64,000 nt of DNA. Origin: Chitinophagaceae bacterium. Its GTDB lineage: Bacteria > Bacteroidota > Bacteroidia > Chitinophagales > Chitinophagaceae. The stretch covers positions 1-64,000 of the forward strand of contig JAEUVO010000065.1 in NCBI GenBank assembly GCA_016786885.1. Reading direction: 5' to 3'. Below are positions 1 to 9,137 of this stretch, piece after piece (position 1 is the first letter of the stretch; each line of letters starts with the position of its first letter). A program made the position numbers and the translations under genes. The notes beneath the pieces are model-generated. The model did no database searches. It was not told the origin of the DNA and saw only the letters and a program-made list of their open reading frames with translations.

Positions 1-144
1 CTGGAAGGTATCGACAAGCAATTGATTGGCCAGGTAGCTGCTAAACTGCGCAGTCTTCGTAAGCCTGAGCCGTACAAAGGAAAAGGTGTACGCTATGTTG
101 GTGAAGTGGTACGTAAGAAAGCTGGTAAAGCTGCTGGTAAATAA
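1..144 (+). CDS. rplF: 50S ribosomal protein L6, C-terminal end (partial)
   Basis: The last 47 codons of ribosomal protein L6 enter from the left edge and end at TAA 142-144. The visible tail contains the family's [13 protein letters not shown] segment followed by a Lys/Ala/Gly-rich basic end. L6 binds 23S rRNA near the factor-binding region of the large subunit. Position just before rplR and rpsE is the standard spc operon order, which supports the call. The N-terminal two thirds lie outside the window. Confidence 0.95.
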   Translation: MEGIDKQLIGQVAAKLRSLRKPEPYKGKGVRYVGEVVRKKAGKAAGK

Positions 145-166
145 TTTTAAAAATTGAATCCTGGCA

Positions 167-184
167 TCCCGATAGCTATCGGGA
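167..184. repeat. 18-bp perfect palindrome in the rplF-rplR gap
   Basis: The sequence TCCCGATAGCTATCGGGA is a perfect palindrome in the 60-bp gap between rplF and rplR. It has no T-run after it, so it does not look like a terminator. It could be a dispersed palindromic repeat or a protein-binding or RNA-processing site; no second perfect copy was noticed in the window. Confidence 0.6.
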
Positions 185-204
185 AGGATTGTAAATAAAA
201 AGAG

Positions 205-564
205 ATGAACCCAAAAGTAAAATCACAAAGAAGACAGAATATCCGTTACAGGATACGCAGGAAGATCAGCGGGTCAACTGTAAAGCCGCGGTTATCTATA
301 TTCAGAAGTAACGCTGATATTTATGCTCAGCTTATCGATGATACAAAAGGACAAACTTTAGCTGCTGCGTCATCGAGAGACAAGGATATTGCTGCACAAA
401 AAGTTACTAAAAGTGAAAAGAGCAAATTAGTAGGAGTTGCTATTGCCCGCAAAGCTGTAGAGTTGGGTATTAAAGATGTAACATTTGATCGTGGCGGATA
501 CCTCTATCATGGCCGTGTGAAATCAGTAGCTGACGGAGCAAGAGAGGGCGGTCTGCAATTCTAA
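205..564 (+). CDS. rplR: 50S ribosomal protein L18
   Basis: A 119-residue protein with the L18 signature: basic N-terminus, then a [19 protein letters not shown] segment, and the C-terminal [23 protein letters not shown] motif. L18 binds 5S rRNA and helps attach it to the large subunit. The length is typical for bacteria. The gene lies between rplF and rpsE as in the conserved spc operon and is most likely cotranscribed with them. The ATG at 205 gives the standard basic start. Confidence 0.97.
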   Translation: MNPKVKSQRRQNIRYRIRRKISGSTVKPRLSIFRSNADIYAQLIDDTKGQTLAAASSRDKDIAAQKVTKSEKSKLVGVAIARKAVELGIKDVTFDRGGYLYHGRVKSVADGAREGGLQF

Positions 565-597
565 AAAATACATTCAAACTTTTAATTACAAGTATAA

Positions 598-1116
598 ATG
601 TCAAAGCTTAACGTAAACAGGGTGAAAGCCGGGGACCTGGAACTGAAAGATAAGGTTGTAGCCATCAACCGTGTTGTAAAAACTACAAAAGGTGGCCGTG
701 CCTTCAGTTTCTCTGCACTTGTTGTGGTGGGTAACGAAAATGGTGTAGTAGGTCATGGCTTAGGTAAAGCCAAAGAGGTGCAGGAAGCAATTACCAAAGG
801 AATTGAGGATGCTAAAAAGAACCTCATTAAAGTTCCGATAATGAAAGGAACAATTCCTCATGATCAATGGGCAAAAGAAGGTGCCGCCAAGGTGCTTATC
901 AAGCCGGCAGCTCATGGTACTGGTGTGATAGCCGGAGGTTCTATGCGTGCCGTATTAGAGGCTGCGGGTGTAACAGACGTTTTGGCTAAATCTTTGGGCT
1001 CTGCGAACCCTCACAATGTGGTAAAAGCAACGTTTAAAGCACTTGCTTTGCTGCGTGAACCTATCAATGTCGCTAAAACCCGGACACTCGGTTTAAAGAA
1101 AGTATTTAACGGTTAA
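598..1116 (+). CDS. rpsE: 30S ribosomal protein S5
   Basis: A 172-residue protein with an N-terminal double-stranded RNA-binding domain ([20 protein letters not shown], with [12 protein letters not shown] following) and the C-terminal S5 domain with the [13 protein letters not shown] loop. S5 sits at the small-subunit mRNA entry site and influences decoding accuracy. Spacing of 33 bp to rplR and 24 bp to rpmD fits one operon. Length and motif order match bacterial S5. Confidence 0.97.
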   Translation: MSKLNVNRVKAGDLELKDKVVAINRVVKTTKGGRAFSFSALVVVGNENGVVGHGLGKAKEVQEAITKGIEDAKKNLIKVPIMKGTIPHDQWAKEGAAKVLIKPAAHGTGVIAGGSMRAVLEAAGVTDVLAKSLGSANPHNVVKATFKALALLREPINVAKTRTLGLKKVFNG

Positions 1117-1140
1117 CCCCGACTACAAACGTATTGAATT

Positions 1141-1323
1141 ATGAAAAAGATAAAAATAACATTGGTAAAAAGTCCTATCGACAGACCTGAACGTCAGAAA
1201 TTGACTCTGCAGGCTCTTGGTTTGAACAAAACCAATGCATCAAAGGAAGTAGAAGCTACACCACAAGTACTTGGTATGGTTCGCAAAGTAACCCATCTGG
1301 TAAAAGTGGAAGAAGCAAAGTAA
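1141..1323 (+). CDS. rpmD: 50S ribosomal protein L30
   Basis: A 60-residue protein with the short bacterial L30 pattern: KITLVKSPIDRPERQKLTLQ, then ALGLNKTNASKEV and a C-terminal region VLGMVRKVTHLVKVEE. L30 is a single-domain large-subunit protein that packs on 23S rRNA. It lies between rpsE and rplO as expected in the spc operon. Confidence 0.96.
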   Translation: MKKIKITLVKSPIDRPERQKLTLQALGLNKTNASKEVEATPQVLGMVRKVTHLVKVEEAK

Positions 1324-1325
1324 TT

Positions 1326-1385
1326 GAGGAGACAGACTCCTCGATCAGGATAAATAATAAATGCGAGCCCCGACGCTTTTGGGGC
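1326..1385 (+). other. Two short hairpins in the rpmD-rplO spacer
   Basis: Two stem-loops occupy this 83-bp spacer: GAGGA (1326-1330) with TCCTC (1338-1342), and GCCCC (1367-1371) with GGGGC (1381-1385). The second is followed by an A-rich stretch leading to the rplO start, not by a T-run, so termination is unlikely. The gap is wider than other gaps in this ribosomal operon. A role in mRNA processing or translational control of rplO is possible but unproven. Confidence 0.4.
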
Positions 1386-1406
1386 GATGAGTAAAAAATA
1401 AAAGCA

Positions 1407-1856
1407 ATGAAACTACACGAATTAAGACCTGCGAAAGGTGCAACTCACAAAGTAAAACGTATTGGCCGTGGTGATGGTTCCGGACATGGTGGAACATCGA
1501 CAAAAGGAACAAAAGGTGCACAGAGCCGCACCGGTTTCAAAAATAAAATGTCTCACGAAGGTGGACAGATGCCAATTCAACGTCGAATACCAAAGCGTGG
1601 ATTCAAAAACCCACATCGTGTTGAATACAAAGTATTAAACCTGGGACAGATAGAGCAACTCGCTGAAAAATATAGCATCACCGAATTTAGCCTTGAGAAT
1701 CTTTATATCAATGGTTTAATAAACCAAACTGACAGAGTAAAAATATTGGGTAACGGTGAGTTAAAAGGAAAATTCACCTTTAAAGTGAATGCGGTAAGTG
1801 ATAAAGCCAAGTCGGCCATAGAAGCTGCGGGCGGTTCGGTGGAGATAGTAAAGTAA
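1407..1856 (+). CDS. rplO: 50S ribosomal protein L15
   Basis: A 149-residue protein with the Gly/Lys-rich N-terminal extension of L15 (GRGDGSGHGGTSTKGTKGAQSR, shown in two overlapping parts by GRGDGSGHGG and TSTKGTKGAQSR) followed by the globular C-terminal domain. The N-terminal arm threads into 23S rRNA and helps late large-subunit assembly. It immediately precedes secY, the usual arrangement, with a 72-bp gap. Confidence 0.96.
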   Translation: MKLHELRPAKGATHKVKRIGRGDGSGHGGTSTKGTKGAQSRTGFKNKMSHEGGQMPIQRRIPKRGFKNPHRVEYKVLNLGQIEQLAEKYSITEFSLENLYINGLINQTDRVKILGNGELKGKFTFKVNAVSDKAKSAIEAAGGSVEIVK

Positions 1857-1928
1857 ATTTCGCTAAATTGCAACGACGCATTTAATGCGTCTTTTACGTT
1901 TTAAGAGCTTTAAACTTTTTTAATCCCC

Positions 1929-3266
1929 GTGAAGAAATTAATACAGACACTAAAGAATATCTGGAGCATAGAAGAGCTGCGTGGTAAGATATTGTTCACC
2001 CTGATGATGATAGCAATTTATAGGGTGGGTGCACATATAGTATTACCCGGTATCGATCCTAACCAGATGGAAGCTGGCGCTGAAAGCAGCACTGGTATCC
2101 TTGGATTAATTGATGCTTTCTCAGGCGGTGCTTTTAATCAGGCATCTATTTTTGCATTAGGGATCATGCCATACATTTCTGCATCAATTTTCATGCAGCT
2201 GATGACGGTACTGGTTCCTCGCTTTCAAAAAATGCAAAAAGAGGGTGAAAGCGGCAGAAAGAAGATTAATCAATACACCCGTTATCTGACTGTAATAGTA
2301 ACTATTCTTCAGGCATCTGCTTATGTTACATACTTACAAGGAATGACTCAGCAAACTGGTGGTATTATGCCAGGTTATGCCAGTTATTTCTGGTTATCTA
2401 CAGTAGTGGTACTAACAGCAGGTACCCTGTTTGTTATGTGGATGGGGGAGAAAATCACTGATAAGGGACTTGGAAATGGAACTTCATTGATCATCATGAT
2501 AGGTATCGTGGCCAGGCTCCCTCAAAATTTTCTTCAGGAATTAAGTGCTAAGTCGGTAAGGAATGGACAGATACTTGTTTTCATTGTTGAAATAGCTATC
2601 CTTATTGCCATTATCATGGGATGTATCCTGTTGATTCAGGGTGTACGGAAAGTTCCTGTAAATTATGCTAAACAAATTGTTGGTAACAGGCAGTTTGGCG
2701 GAGCAAGACAATTTTTACCATTAAAAGTGAATAGTGCAGGTGTAATGCCAATCATTTTTGCACAGGCAATCATTTTTATCCCGACGATTTTTGCTAATTA
2801 CAATACACAAGCAAGCGGATTCTTAAGAGCAATTACAGATCACAGTAATATCTGGTATATGCTTATTTATTCGATTGTTGTTATTGGCTTTACTTTCCTT
2901 TACACAGCGCTTATATTTAATCCGAAACAGATCGCAGATAATTTAAAGCAAAATAATGGGTTCATTCCGGGTGTTAAGCCGGGACAGCCAACTGCCGATT
3001 ATATAGGTGCAATCATGGACAAAATAACATTTCCGGGTGCTTTGATGCTCGCTTTTGTTGGTATACTGCCCGGTATTGCCCAGCGCCTTGGTGTAACACA
3101 GCAATTCTCTACTTTCTTTGGAGGTACTTCGTTGCTGATCATGGTAGGTGTAATATTGGATACTTTACAGCAAATTGAGACACAATTGCTGATGCGTCAG
3201 TACGATGGTCTTATGAAAAGCGGCCGTATCCAGGGCAGACAAACAACTTCTGCTGTTCAAATGTAA
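1929..3266 (+). CDS. secY: Preprotein translocase subunit SecY
   Basis: A 445-residue, ten-helix membrane protein and the channel-forming core of the Sec translocon. Recognisable segments are RVGAHIVLPGIDP near the N-terminus, the first helix/plug region with GGAFNQASIFALGIMPYI, FVMWMGEKITDKGLGNG in the middle, and the cytoplasmic loop before the last helices. The start is GTG at 1929, which places the first residues as MKKLIQTLKNIWSIEELR. It is the last gene of the ribosomal unit, followed by a strong terminator. Confidence 0.97.
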   Translation: MKKLIQTLKNIWSIEELRGKILFTLMMIAIYRVGAHIVLPGIDPNQMEAGAESSTGILGLIDAFSGGAFNQASIFALGIMPYISASIFMQLMTVLVPRFQKMQKEGESGRKKINQYTRYLTVIVTILQASAYVTYLQGMTQQTGGIMPGYASYFWLSTVVVLTAGTLFVMWMGEKITDKGLGNGTSLIIMIGIVARLPQNFLQELSAKSVRNGQILVFIVEIAILIAIIMGCILLIQGVRKVPVNYAKQIVGNRQFGGARQFLPLKVNSAGVMPIIFAQAIIFIPTIFANYNTQASGFLRAITDHSNIWYMLIYSIVVIGFTFLYTALIFNPKQIADNLKQNNGFIPGVKPGQPTADYIGAIMDKITFPGALMLAFVGILPGIAQRLGVTQQFSTFFGGTSLLIMVGVILDTLQQIETQLLMRQYDGLMKSGRIQGRQTTSAVQM

Positions 3267-3285
3267 ATAGGTACTAAAAATACTT

Positions 3286-3320
3286 TAACCCGGCAAGCCT
3301 GCTTGCCGGGTTATTTTTTT
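3286..3320 (+). terminator. Rho-independent terminator after secY
   Basis: A 12-bp GC-rich stem (TAACCCGGCAAG at 3286-3297 with CTTGCCGGGTTA at 3302-3313) encloses a 4-base loop and is followed by a run of seven Ts. This should end the ribosomal-secY transcript before map. Confidence 0.9.
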
Positions 3321-3336
3321 ATAAGATATTTGCTGA

Positions 3337-4152
3337 ATGATAATTTATAAAACTGATGAACAGGTAGAGCTGATGCGGAAAAGCGCTTTGCTGGTGAGTC
3401 AAACGCTTAGTGAAGTGGCAAAGATGCTGAAACCGGGCTTGACAACCCTGGCAATTGATAAATTAATAGGAGAGACTATCCGGGACAATAAAGCAGTGCC
3501 TTCTTTTCTGAATTATCATGGTTACCCTTTTAATTCCTGCATTTCTGTAAATGACGTTGTTGTACATGGATTCCCGAATAAAAATGAAATAAAGGGGGGT
3601 GATATTGTCTCTGTTGATATAGGGGTGATATTAAATGGATGGCATGGTGACCATGCATATACATTTGCCATTGGTGACCCTGGTGAAGAAGTGATGCAAT
3701 TGATCAGGGTTACAAAGGAGTCTTTATACAAAGGAATTGAAAAAGCAATAGTGGGTAACAGGATAGGTGATATTGCATTTGCAATTCAGGAGCATACTGA
3801 AAAGAAACATGGATATGGAGTAGTAAGAGAATTGGTCGGGCATGGATTAGGTAAGAGCCTGCATGAAGATCCGCAAGTGCCAAATTATGGCAAAAGAGGC
3901 AGTGGGCCCAAACTGAAAGAAGGGCTTGTTCTAGCGATCGAACCAATGATCAACCTTGGAGTAAAAGATATCTATACTGAAGATGACGGATGGACTGTAA
4001 GAACAAAAGATGGGAAGCCTTCTGTGCATTTTGAGCATGATGTGTGCGTCAGAAAGAACAGAGCTGATATCTTATCTGATTACCGCCCGATTGAAGCAGC
4101 TGAGGAATCAAACCCCAACTTGCATACAGAACAAACAGCAGTTTTACAATAA
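3337..4152 (+). CDS. map: Type I methionine aminopeptidase
   Basis: A 271-residue cytosolic metalloenzyme that removes the N-terminal Met from new proteins. Pita-bread fold motifs are clear: HGYPFNSCISVNDVVVHGFP, the metal ligand Asp in VSVDIGV and GDHAYTF, the His in ELVGHGLGKSLHEDPQVPN, the Glu in AIEPM and the C-terminal FEHDVCV. In many genomes map sits between secY and infA; here a terminator separates it from secY and no infA, rpmJ or rpsM follows. Its stop overlaps the stop of the convergent gene by 9 bp. Confidence 0.96.
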   Translation: MIIYKTDEQVELMRKSALLVSQTLSEVAKMLKPGLTTLAIDKLIGETIRDNKAVPSFLNYHGYPFNSCISVNDVVVHGFPNKNEIKGGDIVSVDIGVILNGWHGDHAYTFAIGDPGEEVMQLIRVTKESLYKGIEKAIVGNRIGDIAFAIQEHTEKKHGYGVVRELVGHGLGKSLHEDPQVPNYGKRGSGPKLKEGLVLAIEPMINLGVKDIYTEDDGWTVRTKDGKPSVHFEHDVCVRKNRADILSDYRPIEAAEESNPNLHTEQTAVLQ

Positions 4153-4734
4153 GCGATATTTTAGCTCTATCCGCTGATCGGTCCAAATCTCCTGTGGACT
4201 GACATAAGTATCATTCATTTTAAAAATCACACCTGCTTTTGCAAAGGCATCTCTGACCAGTTCTGAGCATATATAGCTTTTGTTCTTTTCTTTTCTGCCG
4301 ACCTTGAAAAGAATCCTTGTCATAATGCGGATTATTTCCCAATTATCATAAGGTCTTGTCAATTCATCTAATCCAAAACTGATTGCTTTTTTTAGTTTCT
4401 CATCTTCAAGGTTGAAATTAAGTTTAGCCACTACAACCTGACCTTTGTAGGGCCGTTTCTTCCCTTTATAATTTCGCAGATAGTTAGAGAGAGGAATTAA
4501 ACGAATGCCGACATATGGTTCAGCCTCTAATACTAGTATACGTCCAAGTTGCGCATCTTTATAGACAATTGCTACATGACTCCAGACACTTTTTGTGAGA
4601 CGTTGAATAATGCCAGAGAAAGTATAACTGCCGGAGCTGAAGAATATATGACCTGTTTCCAGGAAGTCCCTGACTTTCTCATAGGGCATTACCGGAATTT
4701 CTTTGAGTTCCTTCTTTGTAAGTGATTTTGCCAT
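4144..4734 (-). CDS. YiiX-like permuted papain-fold peptidase/hydrolase
   Basis: A 196-residue protein resembling the YiiX/DUF830 branch of the NlpC/P60 superfamily, in which the catalytic His precedes the Cys. The His is in WSHVAIVYKD near residue 52 and the Cys is in YICSELVRDAF near residue 155. These enzymes are thought to cleave amide or ester bonds in lipids or peptides; the substrate here is unknown. No signal peptide is visible, so a cytoplasmic location is likely. It is convergent with map, overlapping its 3' end by 9 bp. Confidence 0.75.
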   Translation of the reverse strand: MAKSLTKKELKEIPVMPYEKVRDFLETGHIFFSSGSYTFSGIIQRLTKSVWSHVAIVYKDAQLGRILVLEAEPYVGIRLIPLSNYLRNYKGKKRPYKGQVVVAKLNFNLEDEKLKKAISFGLDELTRPYDNWEIIRIMTRILFKVGRKEKNKSYICSELVRDAFAKAGVIFKMNDTYVSPQEIWTDQRIELKYRLL

Positions 4735-4800
4735 GAAATGAGTATTGTCGTTGAACGAACTTATGGAAAATTCAGCGTTCTTTGCGAAAAGTAAAAAATT

Positions 4801-6030
4801 GTGTCTGGAAAGCTTATTGTTATCGGTGGTGGTGCAGCGGGTTTTTTCTGTGCTGTAAATGCAGCAAGAATGAATTCTTCACTCAAAGTGGTCATTCTTG
4901 AAAAGACAAAAAAACTGCTGTCGAAAGTCAAAATAAGCGGAGGCGGGAGGTGCAACGCTACGCATGCCTGTTTCGATATTGATGAAATGAGTACAAAATA
5001 TCCAAGAGGAGGAAAATTTGTGAGAAAGGCATTTCATCATTTTTTTACAACAGATACAATTGAATGGTTCAAAGAGCGAGGAATTAGCCTTAAGACAGAA
5101 CCGGATGGAAGAATGTTCCCGGTAACGGATTCATCACAAACGATTATTGATTGTCTCTTAAGGGAAGTCAATAAATATTCTGTCGATATTTTGATGAATG
5201 CAGAAGTCAAGATTCTTAGAAAGGAAAATGAAATATTTAAACTTGAACTGTCTGACCGGCGTTGTCTTACTGCCGATTTTGTTTGTATTGCTTCAGGGGG
5301 CTATTCTAAATCATCTATGTTTGATTGGGTGAAAGGTTTGGGACATTCAATTGAACAACCTGTTCCCTCATTATTCACTTTTAATATACCGGATCATCCT
5401 GTAACCAAATTGATGGGAGTTAGTGTGAATGCTGCAAGAGTTAAACTTATTGGAACAAAACTGGAAGAAACAGGGCCAGTGCTTATTACTCATTGGGGTT
5501 TAAGCGGACCGGCTATATTAAAGCTTAGTGCCCGCGGAGCCAGAGAACTTTCAGATAGGAAATATGATTTCGGGATTTCAATAAATTGGCTACCTGAAGA
5601 TAATGAACAAGCTTTGACGATAGAATTTCAGCGTTTTCGTTTTGATCTTGCTTCGCAAAAGATGTGCAATAAGAATCCATTGGGTATCCCACAGCGACTT
5701 TGGGAGTTCTTACTTGATCTCTCTCTGGTTTCAAAAGAAAAGAGATGGGCTGACCTGACTGCCAAGGAACAGAACAAACTGGTACGAAATCTTTGTAATT
5801 GCGAGTTTGAAATAAAAGGGAAAACAACATTTAAAGAAGAATTTGTTACCGCAGGAGGAATAAAATTGACAGAAATCGATCCCAATACAATGATGAGTAA
5901 AAAGATTCCTAACCTTTTCTTTGCAGGTGAGGTAATGGATGTAGATGGTGTAACCGGAGGGTTTAATTTTCAACATGCATGGACCAGCGGTTTTATCGCG
6001 GCGAAATCTATTGCAGCCCGGTCAGTATAA
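4801..6030 (+). CDS. HI0933/YhiN-family FAD-dependent flavoprotein
   Basis: A 409-residue flavoprotein starting with GTG at 4801. The N-terminal dinucleotide-binding motif IVIGGGAAGFFCAVNAAR is followed by KVKISGGGRCNATHA, a signature of the HI0933/YhiN family. The C-terminus carries LFFAGEVMDVDGVTGGFNFQ, the second FAD contact region. The precise reaction of this widespread family is not settled; members are annotated as BaiN-like or aminoacetone oxidase-like. The gene stands alone, convergent with the acyltransferase downstream (4-bp gap). Confidence 0.85.
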   Translation: MSGKLIVIGGGAAGFFCAVNAARMNSSLKVVILEKTKKLLSKVKISGGGRCNATHACFDIDEMSTKYPRGGKFVRKAFHHFFTTDTIEWFKERGISLKTEPDGRMFPVTDSSQTIIDCLLREVNKYSVDILMNAEVKILRKENEIFKLELSDRRCLTADFVCIASGGYSKSSMFDWVKGLGHSIEQPVPSLFTFNIPDHPVTKLMGVSVNAARVKLIGTKLEETGPVLITHWGLSGPAILKLSARGARELSDRKYDFGISINWLPEDNEQALTIEFQRFRFDLASQKMCNKNPLGIPQRLWEFLLDLSLVSKEKRWADLTAKEQNKLVRNLCNCEFEIKGKTTFKEEFVTAGGIKLTEIDPNTMMSKKIPNLFFAGEVMDVDGVTGGFNFQHAWTSGFIAAKSIAARSV

Positions 6031-6034
6031 TACT

Positions 6035-7000
6035 TTAGCTGTCTGTTTGTTTTTTTATCTGCACATAACACCATGCAGTAAATGGGACAAGTAATATAAG
6101 GATCAGCGACCAATAACTTTTGGTAAATACCAACAAAAGAATTGTAAGTAGCAGCAGGTATAATGGATAAGTAAGTAATAAGATACCGGCCATCACAGAA
6201 TCAAAATGATCTGTTCCTTTTGTTCTGTGTAAAGAAAATCTCTTTATTGGTAAGTACAGAGGGGCATTTATTAATAATCCCAGGATTGCCGGAATGAACA
6301 GAAGGATTCTTTTTACCAATGAAATATTGACGGTAAGATGTTTCTTTTGTTGTTGATAATCTTGCTTTGGGATTTCAAAAACAAGTTGTTCAAGTTGTTT
6401 TTGCAGCCTGCTGTTAAAAGATTGATGTCGTAGTCCATCTGCTTCGCTTTGTTCAATAATTTCCGTGGTTATTACCTCGCCGAAGTTGACGAAAACGTTC
6501 TTACCAAATAACCGGAACGAATTATAATTGATTCCAACCGGTAACACACGGAGAGGAATATTTTCTTCCCAGGCTTTTATAGCCAGCCTGGCAGTACCCT
6601 TTTTTAAGGGTCGGAGATGCCATTCATTGATACATTTCCCTTCGCTGTAAATAGTAACAATGCCATTTGCTTTGAATATATAGATGCAGGCATCGAATGT
6701 CTTATAATTCTCTGAAAGATTTTCGACTCCTTCGCTGGTCCGGTATACCGGTAAAATTTTCAGTGAACTTAATAGCTTACTATATAAGGGCTTTTTAAAA
6801 ACATCTCCTCTTGCTAGTGACCAGACAGGGTTCTCAAATATTGTATTAAGGATAATGGAGTCTAAAAATGAATTGGGATGATTGCAAGCCAATAATAATG
6901 GGCCTTTTTCCTTCAGCATTTCAGCCTTATTAAGGATGATTTTCCTGCAGAAGATTCGTATGCCGAACCTGGTTATTATTTTGAGGAAGTGATATAGCAA
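6035..7000 (-). CDS. PlsC-type lysophospholipid acyltransferase
   Basis: A 321-residue membrane-associated acyltransferase. The catalytic block ACNHPNSFLDSII lies near residue 38, with five residues between His and Asp instead of the classical four, a spacing I know from other Bacteroidota members. A second conserved block, VTIYSEGKC, is near residue 125. Two hydrophobic helices occupy the C-terminus (about residues 230-310). It probably acylates a glycerolipid at the inner membrane; the acyl donor cannot be read from sequence. Confidence 0.8.
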   Translation of the reverse strand: MLYHFLKIITRFGIRIFCRKIILNKAEMLKEKGPLLLACNHPNSFLDSIILNTIFENPVWSLARGDVFKKPLYSKLLSSLKILPVYRTSEGVENLSENYKTFDACIYIFKANGIVTIYSEGKCINEWHLRPLKKGTARLAIKAWEENIPLRVLPVGINYNSFRLFGKNVFVNFGEVITTEIIEQSEADGLRHQSFNSRLQKQLEQLVFEIPKQDYQQQKKHLTVNISLVKRILLFIPAILGLLINAPLYLPIKRFSLHRTKGTDHFDSVMAGILLLTYPLYLLLLTILLLVFTKSYWSLILILLVPFTAWCYVQIKKQTDS

Positions 7001-7135
7001 TGTTTAGTTTTAATAACTGAAATATGTTGTTTTTTCTGGTAAAGAATTGAATCCTTAATAGCCTGTCGCAATAGACACAAAATCAAGGATTTATAATCAG
7101 CAACATAGCGAAAATTCTTCATCCCGGAAACACAA

Positions 7136-7162
7136 TTTGGCAGTTTTTTTAGCCTATCTTTG
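7136..7162 (+). promoter_or_regulatory. Promoter of rpsA (TTTG ... TATCTTTG)
   Basis: TATCTTTG at 7155-7162 matches the Bacteroidota -7 box TAnnTTTG exactly, and a TTTG lies 15 bp upstream (7136-7139). The spacer is somewhat shorter than the usual 17-23 bp. The box ends 37 bp before the chosen rpsA start at 7200, which argues against starts further upstream. Confidence 0.65.
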
Positions 7163-7199
7163 CTGCCCCGAAAATAAAACCCTTCGGGACTATTCTATC

Positions 7200-9116
7200 A
7201 TGTTTGAAAACATTATTAAAAAACAATTAAACGCTGATGCACAGGAGTCTGGTGCTGAAGTTTCAGCAACAGCTACAGCGACAACAACTGCACCTGTGGA
7301 GGCAGTAGCTACTGCTCATGATGATTTTGACTGGAGCGTTGATAAACGCAATGTAACTTCTTACACAAAAGAGGAAAAAGCAAAGTATGACAAAGTGTAT
7401 GAAAACACTTTTGTTCAGCTGAATGATGGTGAATTAATGAAAGGGACTGTTGTTGGTCTTACGAAAACTGATGTTGTTTTGAACATCGGTTTCAAAAGTG
7501 ATGGTTTGATATCACTGAATGAATTCCGTGATATCCCTGCTCTTGCAGTTGGAGATGAAGTGGAAGTTATGGTGGTAGAAAAAGAGGACAGGGAAGGACA
7601 CCTGAATCTGAGCCGCCGTCAAGCCCGCATTACCCGTGCATGGGAGAGAATTGTTGAAGTTCACAAGACCGGTGAAGTTATTACAGGTACTGTTACTTCA
7701 AAAACGAAAGGTGGTTTGATCGTGGATGTATTTGGTATGGAAACCTTCTTACCAGGTTCACAGATCGATGTTAAACCTGTAACAGATTACGATCAGTTTG
7801 TAGGGAAAACAATGGAGTTTAAAGTAGTTAAGATCAACGAAACTATTAAGAATGCTGTTGTTTCTCATAAGGCTCTTATCGAAAGCGATATCGAAGCGCA
7901 GAGAGCTGAAATTATGAGCAAACTCGAAAAAGGCCAGGTGCTGGAAGGTACTGTGAAAAATATCACAGATTTCGGTGCTTTCATGGACCTGGGCGGACTC
8001 GATGGTCTGTTGTATATCACAGATATTTCCTGGGGTCGTATATCTCATCCTTCAGAAGTGCTTAAACTTGATCAGAAGATCAATGTGGTGGTGCTTGATT
8101 TTGATGATGAGAAAAAACGTATCAGCCTTGGCCTGAAGCAACTAACGCCTCATCCATGGGATGTATTGGGAGAAAATATTGTAGAAGGTAATGTAGTAAA
8201 AGGTAAAGTAGTTAACATTGAAGATTACGGTGCATTTCTTGAAATTCAACCTGGTGTTGAGGGTCTTGTACACGTCTCAGAAATTACCTGGGCTAATACA
8301 CCAATCAATGCGAAAGAATTCTTCAAGCTGGGTGATGAACATGAAGCCAAGATCGTTACATTGGATAAAGAAAGCCGCAAGATGAGTTTGTCTATCAAAC
8401 AACTTTCTGCTGATCCGTGGAATGATATCGAAACAAAATTTGCTGAAGGAAGCCGTCATACCGGTTTAGTGAAGAATATCACTAATTATGGGGTGTTTGT
8501 TGAACTTGCTCCTGGTATTGGAGGTATGATCCATATCAGTGACCTTAGCTGGTTGAAGCGTTTTAATCATCCGACTGAGTATACTAAAGTAGGATCTAAC
8601 ATTGATGTGGCAATACTTGGTATTGATAAAGAAAACCGCAAACTCCAGCTAGGACACAAGCAACTGGAAGAAGATCCCTGGAATACATTGCAGGATACTT
8701 TCGCAATTGGAAGTCTGCACGAAGGTACAGTGATACGCAGAGATGATAAAGGTGCTACTGTTCAGCTGCCATATGGCCTGGAGGGATTCGCTCCTAACCG
8801 TCACCTGACGAAAGAAGATGGTAAGAGTATTGGCGCTGATGAAACAGCTCAATTTATGGTTATTGAGTTTGACCGGAACGAGAAACGTATCGTGATATCT
8901 CATACCCGTATCTGGGAGCAGGGCAAGGTAGAGGAAGCTGAAACTGCTAAGAAAGAAGCAAGAGTAGAAGCAGACAAAACAAAGAAAGCTGTGAAAAATA
9001 TCCAGAGCAAAGTGGAGAAAGCTACTTTAGGAGATTTGGGTGTTTTGGCTGATCTGAAAAAGAAAATGGAAGGTGGGGCAGAAGAGGGAAGTTCAGAAGA
9101 AGCGAAAGCTGAATAA
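7200..9116 (+). CDS. rpsA: 30S ribosomal protein S1
   Basis: A 638-residue protein with six S1 RNA-binding repeats, each opening with a G-x-x-x-x-G-x-V pattern (GELMKGTVVG, GEVITGTVTS, GQVLEGTVKN, GNVVKGKVVN, GSRHTGLVKN, GSLHEGTVIR). S1 helps mRNA bind the 30S subunit. The ATG at 7200 is preferred over an in-frame ATG at 7137 because the promoter box at 7155-7162 would lie inside the longer frame. The N-terminus has a low-complexity Ala/Thr segment and the C-terminus is Lys/Glu/Ala-rich. A terminator follows. Confidence 0.95.
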   Translation: MFENIIKKQLNADAQESGAEVSATATATTTAPVEAVATAHDDFDWSVDKRNVTSYTKEEKAKYDKVYENTFVQLNDGELMKGTVVGLTKTDVVLNIGFKSDGLISLNEFRDIPALAVGDEVEVMVVEKEDREGHLNLSRRQARITRAWERIVEVHKTGEVITGTVTSKTKGGLIVDVFGMETFLPGSQIDVKPVTDYDQFVGKTMEFKVVKINETIKNAVVSHKALIESDIEAQRAEIMSKLEKGQVLEGTVKNITDFGAFMDLGGLDGLLYITDISWGRISHPSEVLKLDQKINVVVLDFDDEKKRISLGLKQLTPHPWDVLGENIVEGNVVKGKVVNIEDYGAFLEIQPGVEGLVHVSEITWANTPINAKEFFKLGDEHEAKIVTLDKESRKMSLSIKQLSADPWNDIETKFAEGSRHTGLVKNITNYGVFVELAPGIGGMIHISDLSWLKRFNHPTEYTKVGSNIDVAILGIDKENRKLQLGHKQLEEDPWNTLQDTFAIGSLHEGTVIRRDDKGATVQLPYGLEGFAPNRHLTKEDGKSIGADETAQFMVIEFDRNEKRIVISHTRIWEQGKVEEAETAKKEARVEADKTKKAVKNIQSKVEKATLGDLGVLADLKKKMEGGAEEGSSEEAKAE

Positions 9117-9137
9117 GTATATTTTATGTGTTTTAGA

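Noticed and set aside
7137..7199. Upstream ATG extension of ribosomal protein S1
   Set aside because: The extension would contain the promoter box TATCTTTG and adds residues not typical of S1; the ATG at 7200 is better.
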